DNA of 16,925 nucleotides from an uncultured Chryseolinea sp. (GTDB taxonomy: Bacteria; Bacteroidota; Bacteroidia; Cytophagales; Cyclobacteriaceae). The notes below the pieces were generated by a model, which saw only the letters and a list, made by a program, of their open reading frames with translations, was not told where the DNA came from and ran no database searches. The stretch spans positions 1 through 16,925 of the forward strand of contig CAMLER010000023.1 in assembly GCA_946478915.1 (NCBI GenBank). The letters are read 5' to 3'. Of this stretch, positions 1 through 5,593 are shown piece after piece (the stretch's first letter is position 1; the number at the start of each line of letters is the position of its first letter). The position numbers and the translations under genes are program-made.

Positions 1-1
1 C

Positions 2-592
2 AAGGTAAAACTTGGAAAGGATCTTGAGGAGGATGTAGAGCGGGTATTGAAGCTGCGGGAGAAATTCGGTAACAGTATCGTCATTCGCGTTGATGCGAAC
101 CAGGGATACACGTCTGACCAAACCATTCAATTTTATGGTCGGACGTATGATATCGACCTTGAATTGATCGAGCAACCTCTTCCTGCCAAAGAAATCTCTG
201 AGATGAAAAGCCTGCCGAAGGAAGTCAGGCAGGTGATCGCTGCTGACGAATCATTGATCACGCCTGCAGATGCTATCGAGCTGATAAAACCACCGAAAGC
301 CGCTGCTATATTCAACATAAAGCTTATGAAATGCGGCGGAGTTAGCCAGGCTTTAAAAATCGCAGATATAGCGCTTCATGAGGGTATCGACTTATTTTGG
401 GGCTGCAACGATGAAAGTATCGTGAGCATAACTGCGGCGCTACACGCTGCATTTTCATGTTCTAATACGAAGTACATCGACCTTGATGGAAGTTTGGATC
501 TGGGCCGCGACGTGGTAAAAGGCGGATTTATTCTAAAAGACGGTTTCATGATGTGCTCTGATAAGCCGGGCCTCGGGGTTGAGAAGTTGTAA
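2..592 (+). CDS. Dipeptide epimerase (enolase superfamily), 5'-truncated
   Basis: This is the last 196 codons of an enolase-superfamily enzyme; the frame is open to the left edge, so the start lies outside the window. The fragment opens on a K-V-K (the KxK acid/base lysine motif). It then shows the three metal ligands in order: Asp in RVDANQG, Glu in IEQPL and Asp in AADES. The second catalytic lysine follows in NIKLMKCGG, and a DLDG segment with a DxD pattern lies near the end. That DxD motif is typical of L-Ala-D/L-Glu and related dipeptide epimerases, which racemise the C-terminal residue of murein-derived or other dipeptides in the cytoplasm. The catalytic barrel is intact as far as it is visible. 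Substrate specificity is inferred from the motif only; other MLE-subgroup activities remain possible. The gene converges on the SDR gene downstream. Confidence 0.85.
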   Translation, partial: KVKLGKDLEEDVERVLKLREKFGNSIVIRVDANQGYTSDQTIQFYGRTYDIDLELIEQPLPAKEISEMKSLPKEVRQVIAADESLITPADAIELIKPPKAAAIFNIKLMKCGGVSQALKIADIALHEGIDLFWGCNDESIVSITAALHAAFSCSNTKYIDLDGSLDLGRDVVKGGFILKDGFMMCSDKPGLGVEKL

Positions 593-714
593 TTTGGTCT
601 AAAGTTTAAAGTTGTTTTAAGTTTTTAGGTCTGAATTTTTCTATTACCAGTTCCTCCTTTTGCCCTGTCCCAAACAGGTTGATACCTATAATACTACTTC
701 TACATCCACGCTTC

Positions 715-1461
715 TCACCGTCCCCCAGTAACATCCACAATGGCGCCCGTAACATATGATGCTTCATCGGAGAGAAGCCACAAGATGGTTTTGGCGACTT
801 CATCAGGATGGCCCGGTCTCTTAAGAGGAATGATATTCTTTAACCGTTCAGCCCGGCCGGGATCGCCTGCCTTGCCATGAATGCCGGTATCAATTAGGCC
901 AGGTCTGACGGCATTAACGCGTATGTTTTCTTCTGCAACTTCTTTTGCCAGTCCAATAGTCATCGATTCGATCGCACCTTTTGATGCTGCATAGTCGATG
1001 TATTCAAAGGGTGCACCCAGGCGGGCGGCGATCGACGAAACATTTACAATACTTCCGCCAGTTCCATTCCCGTTCGCAGACATTCTTTTGATAGCTTCGC
1101 GAGTGCAGATGAAACTGCCAATAACATTTGTGGCAAACGTATTTTGTAGACGTGTCATGGTCATCTCCACGAACCGAATCTGCGATTCAATAATACCTGC
1201 ATTGTTTACCAAAGCCGTGATCTTTCCAATTTCCGAATCGATGAAATGAAATAGGCTTTCGATTTCCATTTCGTCCGATATGTTCGCCTTGTATGAAACC
1301 GCCTTCCCGCCGTCGCATTCGATCTTGCGCACCACTTCGTCAGCGGCAGCCTTGTTTTGATGATAATTAATGCAGACGGTGAAGCCATTTCTAGCTGCGA
1401 GGTAGGCAGTTGCTGCACCGATTCCTTGGCTCCCGCCCGTAATGAGAACTATTTTATCCAT
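715..1461 (-). CDS. SDR-family NAD(P)-dependent oxidoreductase
   Basis: This 248-residue protein is a classical short-chain dehydrogenase/reductase of normal length for the family. The nucleotide-binding motif TGGSQGIG is at residues 8-15 and NNAG is at 86-89. The catalytic tetrad is complete: Asn112, Ser142/143, Tyr157 and Lys161 (YAASK). The PG motif after the catalytic site and a VTGA...DVTGG end are also typical. It is most like 3-oxoacyl-ACP reductase or glucose-1-dehydrogenase-like SDRs, but the substrate cannot be told from sequence. There is no signal peptide, so it should be cytoplasmic. The ATG at 1461 directly precedes the Rossmann strand and leaves no room for a later start. It is transcribed divergently from the GH43 gene across a 154-bp region that must hold both promoters. 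Confidence 0.9.
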   Translation of the reverse strand: MDKIVLITGGSQGIGAATAYLAARNGFTVCINYHQNKAAADEVVRKIECDGGKAVSYKANISDEMEIESLFHFIDSEIGKITALVNNAGIIESQIRFVEMTMTRLQNTFATNVIGSFICTREAIKRMSANGNGTGGSIVNVSSIAARLGAPFEYIDYAASKGAIESMTIGLAKEVAEENIRVNAVRPGLIDTGIHGKAGDPGRAERLKNIIPLKRPGHPDEVAKTILWLLSDEASYVTGAIVDVTGGR

Positions 1462-1615
1462 AATCCATCTGATGTTTATACAACCCTTATGTGTATTTTT
1501 TCCGCGTCTTAAATTGCTGACTTTCCAAGAAACTATGCAATGAAACAGATGAATTCATGGAAATTTTTATATTGAAAAAACTATAAACGCCCCCGAACTA
1601 AAACCAGTTGAAAAA

Positions 1616-2737
1616 ATGAATAAAATACAATCCCGGTTCTTCCAAATAGTATTGTTATCCGCCACCCTGTTGGCGGTTGCCTGTCAGAGCAAAAAGGAAA
1701 CATCCGACAGCGATGTGGCTGATACGACGGCGATGGACTCCACTGCAAAGCTGCCGACGCCTGTATCTGAACCGTTGGTAACGCATATCTATACCGCTGA
1801 TCCATCTGCGCACGTGTTTGAAGGGAAAATTTATATTTACCCATCGCATGATATTGAATCTAATGTGCCCCAGGATGACCTGGGTAGCCATTTTGATATG
1901 AAGGATTATCACGTTCTTTCCATGGATAGCATCGGTGGTAAAGTTACTGATCATGGTGTAGCATTGGACATTAAAGATGTTCCATGGGCCGGTCGGCAGA
2001 TGTGGGCTCCGGATGCAGCATTCAAAAATGGCAAGTATTACTTGTACTTTCCTGCAAAAGATAAGCAAGATGTATTTCGCATCGGAGTGGCTACTGGTAG
2101 TTCCCCGGCAGGACCGTTCAAAGCCGAGCCCAGCTATATTAAAGGAAGTTATAGCATCGATCCTGCTGTATTTACCGATACCGATGGTTCTTCCTATATG
2201 TATTTTGGAGGAATCTGGGGTGGACAATTACAACGCTGGACGAACGGCCAATATGATTCAGCCGGATCCAAGACCGACTTGCAGCAGGATGCACAACCAG
2301 CCATAGCTCCGAGAGTAGCTCGCATGGCTAGCAACATGCTGGGCTTCGCTGAGCCCGTCCGTGAAGTAAAGCTTCTCGATCAGCAGGGCAATGCTATCCT
2401 TGGAGGAGATCATGACCGTCGATTTTTCGAAGCATCGTGGATGCATAAATACAATGGCAAATATTACTTTTCGTATTCCACTGGCGATACTCATTATATC
2501 GCATACGCTACTGGAACCAGTCCGTATGGCCCTTTCACATATCAAGGTGTAATACTGAACCCAGTTGTTGGCTGGACTAACCATCACTCGATTGTGGAGG
2601 TGAAAGGCAAGTGGTATTTATTCTATCACGACAGTGTTCTTTCTGGCGGCCAAACACATTTGCGCACTGCCAAAGTTATGGAATTGAAATATCGACCAGA
2701 TGGTTCTATTGAGACGGTTGATGCGTATTTGAAATGA
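1616..2737 (+). CDS. Glycoside hydrolase family 43 lipoprotein
   Basis: This 373-residue protein starts with a lipoprotein signal peptide (hydrophobic stretch about 9-21, lipobox LAVAC with Cys23), so it should be anchored in the cell envelope. A low-complexity linker (about 24-50, rich in Asp, Ser and Thr) follows, then a five-bladed GH43-type domain. The three GH43 carboxylates can be placed: general base Asp62 (TADPSAHVF), pKa modulator Asp182 (SIDPAVF) and general acid Glu272 (FEASWMHKYNGKYYF). A His pair at 323-324 (TNHHSI) fits the central metal/water site. GH43 enzymes are mainly beta-xylosidases, alpha-L-arabinofuranosidases, arabinanases and galactosidases with inverting mechanism; the exact activity is not readable here. 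No SusC/SusD pair or other glycosidase adjoins it, so it is not part of a visible polysaccharide utilisation locus. Confidence 0.88.
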   Translation: MNKIQSRFFQIVLLSATLLAVACQSKKETSDSDVADTTAMDSTAKLPTPVSEPLVTHIYTADPSAHVFEGKIYIYPSHDIESNVPQDDLGSHFDMKDYHVLSMDSIGGKVTDHGVALDIKDVPWAGRQMWAPDAAFKNGKYYLYFPAKDKQDVFRIGVATGSSPAGPFKAEPSYIKGSYSIDPAVFTDTDGSSYMYFGGIWGGQLQRWTNGQYDSAGSKTDLQQDAQPAIAPRVARMASNMLGFAEPVREVKLLDQQGNAILGGDHDRRFFEASWMHKYNGKYYFSYSTGDTHYIAYATGTSPYGPFTYQGVILNPVVGWTNHHSIVEVKGKWYLFYHDSVLSGGQTHLRTAKVMELKYRPDGSIETVDAYLK

Positions 2738-2742
2738 ATGTG

Positions 2743-2792
2743 CTAATCAGGGGTAATCAGTTAATCAGGTAATCGGGTAATCGGGTAATCGG
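2743..2792. repeat. Short tandem repeat of GGTAATCG
   Basis: Three perfect head-to-tail copies of GGTAATCG occupy 2768-2791. Degenerate TAATCAG-type copies precede them from about 2743. The array starts five bases after the GH43 stop codon. Related TTAAC/TAATC words recur in the flanks of the inverted-repeat element further right. Confidence 0.8.
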
Positions 2793-2794
2793 TT

Positions 2795-2830
2795 CGCTCG
2801 ATCAAAATTCAGCATTACTTTGATCGAGCG
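2795..2830. repeat. Perfect 12-bp inverted repeat (stem-loop)
   Basis: CGCTCGATCAAA (2795-2806) is followed by a 12-nt spacer and its exact reverse complement (2819-2830). The position, about 60 bp after the GH43 stop, suits a transcript-end hairpin. However, neither side is followed by a T tract, so it is not a standard intrinsic terminator. It could be an RNA-stabilising hairpin, a protein-binding palindrome or a dispersed repeat. Confidence 0.75.
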
Positions 2831-2867
2831 CACACTGAAGTACCACACCACGATTAACGGATAACGA

Positions 2868-2884
2868 TTAATCCTACTTTGTCA
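2868..2884 (+). repeat. Left terminal inverted repeat of the candidate element
   Basis: TTAATCCTACTTTGTCA pairs with 3455-3472 on the opposite strand, with a single-base insertion as the only difference. Confidence 0.6.
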
Positions 2885-2987
2885 TGTTTTAAGAAAACTT
2901 ATAAGGAATTCGCTCACACCCAAGAAAAGGTTTCGTCTCTGCGACAGGGAATGAGTATTGTCAGATTGAAGGGAACTAAAACTATTA

Positions 2988-3004
2988 ACCGCAAGGGCGC
3001 AAAG
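2988..3004 (+). repeat. Internal inverted repeat, left arm (CGCAAAG type)
   Basis: ACCGCAAGGGCGCAAAG matches the reverse complement of 3352-3368 at 15 of 17 positions. It belongs to the CGCAAAG-type intergenic repeat words. Confidence 0.6.
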
Positions 3005-3086
3005 TCTTAACGTATTTAAGTTTCCGGTTTTAATTGTGTAGAAGATAAGTGGATCCCTCTAGTCGAAAGCCAGGGAAGTCAGACGC

Positions 3087-3116
3087 AAAGGCTTCTGCCT
3101 GGCGGCAGAAGCTTTT
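3087..3116. other. Strong hairpin followed by T-rich tail
   Basis: The arms GCTTCTGCC (3091-3099) and GGCAGAAGC (3104-3112) pair perfectly around a 4-nt loop. The stem extends outward by one G-T and three A-T pairs. On the + strand the second arm runs into TTTTATTC, so it resembles an intrinsic terminator read rightward. It lies some 350 bp past the GH43 stop and within the repeat element, so its role as a terminator of that gene is uncertain. Confidence 0.45.
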
Positions 3117-3351
3117 ATTCTATTATCGAAAGTAATGCTGCCCTTCGTTTTCGATCACCTTTGAAACCATCGTGATTGTGGAGTCTGCACGCATGAATGG
3201 ACTGGAGAAAACTTTGTTTGATATAGTGATGCATTTACCCCTGCCGCAAGGCAGCTGGCTTTGCGGCCTGTTGGACCGTTCAGTACTCACTCAACATACT
3301 ACGGTGGCTCCACCTGGAGGCCTTAAGTCATCTCCATTAACACCCTTGCGC

Positions 3352-3368
3352 CTTTGCGTCATTGCGGT
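3352..3368 (-). repeat. Internal inverted repeat, right arm (CGCAAAG type)
   Basis: CTTTGCGTCATTGCGGT is the opposite-strand partner of 2988-3004. Read on the + strand it creates a stretch of false coding (LRLCVIAVKK) that is familiar from spurious proteins translated out of this repeat type. Confidence 0.6.
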
Positions 3369-3454
3369 AAAAAAATCATCGTCGTCAAGAATCACTAACT
3401 ACAACGTTCATTGACGTATTTAACGTGACATTGCTTCAACATCCCATCGTAACT

Positions 3455-3472
3455 TGACAAAGTAAGGATTAA
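3455..3472 (-). repeat. Right terminal inverted repeat of the candidate element
   Basis: TGACAAAGTAAGGATTAA is the reverse complement of the left end at 2868-2884 apart from one extra base. It ends five bases before the stop codon of the leftward propeller gene, so that gene's transcript would read straight into the element. Confidence 0.6.
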
Positions 3473-3476
3473 CGAT

Positions 3477-5021
3477 TCACAGCTTAGAATTACTAACAAA
3501 AGCAATCTTCTTACTATCCGGTGACCAACTCGGTACGTTGATCGTGCCCTGTCCTCCGAAGACGTATCCTATTGTCCTGGCGACGCCACCTGCCGCTGGC
3601 ATTAGCCTTAAGTAGATCTTCTTATAAAATGGGTGACTGGTTGGGTCGATATCTTTTGGAAAAGCAACATACAGGATCCACTTACCATCTGGTGAAAAAT
3701 GCGGAAACCAATTGTTGTATTCATCAAAGGTCACCTGCTCTTCGTCGCTTCCATCGGGTTTCATTCTCCACAGCTGCATGGTACCGGTGCGCACCGAATT
3801 GAAGTATATATACTTTCCGTCCGGACTGTATTCCGGACCATCATCAAGGGTCGCATCTTCCGTAAGGATAGTTTCTTTTTTTGTTTCGATATCGACTGAA
3901 ACAATATTCCATTCATTGTTACGCTGCCCTGTAAAAACCAGTTTCTTATTGTCAGGCGACCAGCTATGAAGATAGGAATGGCCGTTTAATTCAGAAGTGA
4001 TTTTTGTTGGGTTATCAGACCCCGTCACCGGCAGTACGAAAATTGTGGACGTCCTTTTTTCGCCAACGTGATTGCTAATCGCCAGCATTTTACCATCATA
4101 CGAAAGCACGTGATCATTGTTGTTCTGATTGGCAAAACCAGTGTTCAGCTTTGATATTTCACCGCTTTTCAGATCATATTTGTATAAAAGGTTTTCTTTT
4201 GGTGAAACAGAATTGAAGATCAAAAACTTGTTGTCGGGTGTCCAATTTGGGGCCTGAAGTGAGTTTGGCGCGCTATGCAAAATTTTTCTGTGGCCAGTCT
4301 CAATATCCATTATTTCCAAATGACTGCCGATGTAATCCCGGTAAGGGACATAATTTTTAGAGGGAGGGATGATGATCTGAACATTGTTGAAGATGGCTTT
4401 CTCGGTAACATCTTCCAGGTGAGAACAAATAAACAGACCTGCATATACTTCGTCGTTAAGTGATAATTCCTTCGTAACCGACTTGTAAGGCTCACCGAAA
4501 ACTGCAGCGGAAAAGGTGAACGTATTGCCTACACGCTCTAGCTCAATGTCGGTGGGGTGGTATGTGGAAACTACAACCTGATCAGTGGAGTCGCCGTCCT
4601 TTTCTCGGTATTGCAGCGAGGAAAGTATATCGCCATGGACACACGCATCAGCGTAACGCGAACCAGTGTTTAAATTATCTCGAGCCATAATTCCGATCTT
4701 GCGATGGGGATCGGTTCCCTTGCCGATAAACTTGACTGTCGCTCGTATCATGAAGTCACCTTTGATCTTCTTCCATAAGAAATGAAATTGATCTTCAGTG
4801 GCCCACATATTCTTTCCAGCCCCTGACATAGTGTAGGTCTGGTCTTCCTTATTGTATACTACACCGCCTTTCAACTTTGGATTGCCAACATCCTGGTGAT
4901 GTTCAAAGATGCCTACGGGTTCTAGCTTCTGAGCAGTCAGATTCGGTGTCCAGATTATAGCAGCAATGAAAACAAATAGTAAATGTTTGACGATAGCAGT
5001 CAACTTGAATTTAGAAATCAT
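3477..5021 (-). CDS. Exported lectin-like plus TolB/PD40 beta-propeller protein
   Basis: This 514-residue protein starts with a signal peptide (hydrophobic about 10-25, likely cleavage near TAQ at 29-31), so it should be periplasmic or secreted. Residues about 35-220 look like a concanavalin/laminin-G-type sandwich of the DUF1349 or DUF1080 sort (GDFMIRATVKF, KIGIMARD). Residues about 235-514 hold WD40-like PD40 repeats seen in TolB, with the SPDGK-type signature at least five times (TPDNK 261, SYDGK 307, SPDNK 355, SPDGK 399 and 443, SPDSK 500). Such propellers bind proteins or ligands, and no catalytic site is evident. The protein is not TolB itself: it lacks the TolB N-terminal domain and there is no pal/tolA neighbourhood. 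A role in sensing or binding carbohydrate at the cell surface is inference. Confidence 0.75.
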   Translation of the reverse strand: MISKFKLTAIVKHLLFVFIAAIIWTPNLTAQKLEPVGIFEHHQDVGNPKLKGGVVYNKEDQTYTMSGAGKNMWATEDQFHFLWKKIKGDFMIRATVKFIGKGTDPHRKIGIMARDNLNTGSRYADACVHGDILSSLQYREKDGDSTDQVVVSTYHPTDIELERVGNTFTFSAAVFGEPYKSVTKELSLNDEVYAGLFICSHLEDVTEKAIFNNVQIIIPPSKNYVPYRDYIGSHLEIMDIETGHRKILHSAPNSLQAPNWTPDNKFLIFNSVSPKENLLYKYDLKSGEISKLNTGFANQNNNDHVLSYDGKMLAISNHVGEKRTSTIFVLPVTGSDNPTKITSELNGHSYLHSWSPDNKKLVFTGQRNNEWNIVSVDIETKKETILTEDATLDDGPEYSPDGKYIYFNSVRTGTMQLWRMKPDGSDEEQVTFDEYNNWFPHFSPDGKWILYVAFPKDIDPTSHPFYKKIYLRLMPAAGGVARTIGYVFGGQGTINVPSWSPDSKKIAFVSNSKL

Positions 5022-5194
5022 AATTATGGCCGGTTAGGTTTGGGTTTCTAATATTAGACGCTATTTGTGTAGTGTGCAATGTTTAGAATTACAATCTTTT
5101 TAGCATTCAATGGGCGTACAGCAATGGAGTTATCTTAATCTTAACGGCATCAATATTTAATTTAGACTTTAAAAATGACCAGAGAAGGCAAGGC

Positions 5195-5542
5195 TTAGCG
5201 ATAAAGGCTGAGCGCAGCGTGTAGGAGTGACCGGACGGTCTTTATAGGAATATCTTTTTTGGGGTCGAATAATAGGATTTTCATTCTGGCCCTTTTTTCC
5301 AATAACAGTTCGGGGTGATTGATTTTTTTCCCTTCTACCAGTCCCAGATAAGGCTGGTTATACTTCCTGTGGACCCACAGATAGCAAAACATCTTACCCT
5401 TATAACAAAAGAAGGGCATTCTATACTTCCAGGCTTCTGCAATATCAGTGTCAAAGGAAACGATATACTCCCGCAAAGCCAGCAGATAGTTTTTAGTCGG
5501 CTCGGGTTGTTGTAGAAAATAATTATCAATTTCGCGGGTCAT
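5195..5542 (-). CDS. DUF1801 (YdhG-like) domain protein
   Basis: This small cytoplasmic protein of 115 residues has no signal peptide. Its pattern matches the DUF1801/YdhG-like fold: an N-terminal helical segment with an IDNYF...QPEPTKNYLLALRE phrase, then EAWKYRMPFFCYKGKMFCYL (the family's usual MP-x-F-x-Y-K-G-K core at about 42-50), then a C-terminal helix. The biochemical role of the family is not established. It lies 51 bp downstream of the propeller sensor gene on the same strand and 173 bp upstream of the PD40 gene, so it could be co-transcribed with the sensor. Confidence 0.75.
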   Translation of the reverse strand: MTREIDNYFLQQPEPTKNYLLALREYIVSFDTDIAEAWKYRMPFFCYKGKMFCYLWVHRKYNQPYLGLVEGKKINHPELLLEKRARMKILLFDPKKDIPIKTVRSLLHAALSLYR

Positions 5543-5593
5543 GGTGGAGTAGTAACACTTCTTAAAAGTAACCTTTTCAATATCTAGATAAGG

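Larger units (their letters stand above)
2868..3472. mobile_element. MITE-like repeat element with nested inverted repeats (candidate)
   Basis: The ends are imperfect inverted repeats: TTAATCCTACTTTGTCA at 2868-2884, and at 3455-3472 its reverse complement with one extra base. Inside lie a second inverted pair (2988-3004 and 3352-3368, 15 of 17 matching), a hairpin at 3087-3116 and a 10-bp direct repeat ACGTATTTAA (3010-3019, 3414-3423). The interior words ACCGCAAGGGCGCAAAG and GACGCAAAGG resemble the CGCAAAG-rich intergenic repeats I know from Bacteroidota genomes. There is no transposase gene, so if mobile it would need to be moved in trans. No clear target duplication was found. Copy number elsewhere in the genome, which would decide the matter, cannot be seen from here. 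Confidence 0.4.
2738..3476. other. Gene-free repeat-rich intergenic region
   Basis: About 740 bp lie between the convergent GH43 and PD40-propeller genes. No credible coding sequence is visible. An 80-codon open frame at 3172-3414 is rejected because part of it is the translation of a CGCAAAG-type repeat. The region holds a tandem octamer repeat, a perfect 12-bp palindromic stem, and an element of about 600 bp bounded by imperfect inverted repeats with a second inverted pair inside; each is listed separately. Confidence 0.75.

Noticed and set aside
664..678. CCTGT/ACAGG hairpin between the epimerase and SDR genes
   Set aside because: Only five base pairs and no T tract on either strand.
3172..3414. 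80-codon open frame on the + strand
   Set aside because: It lies in the repeat element and its C-terminal part is the translation of a CGCAAAG-type repeat (LRLCVIAVKK). There is no family resemblance.
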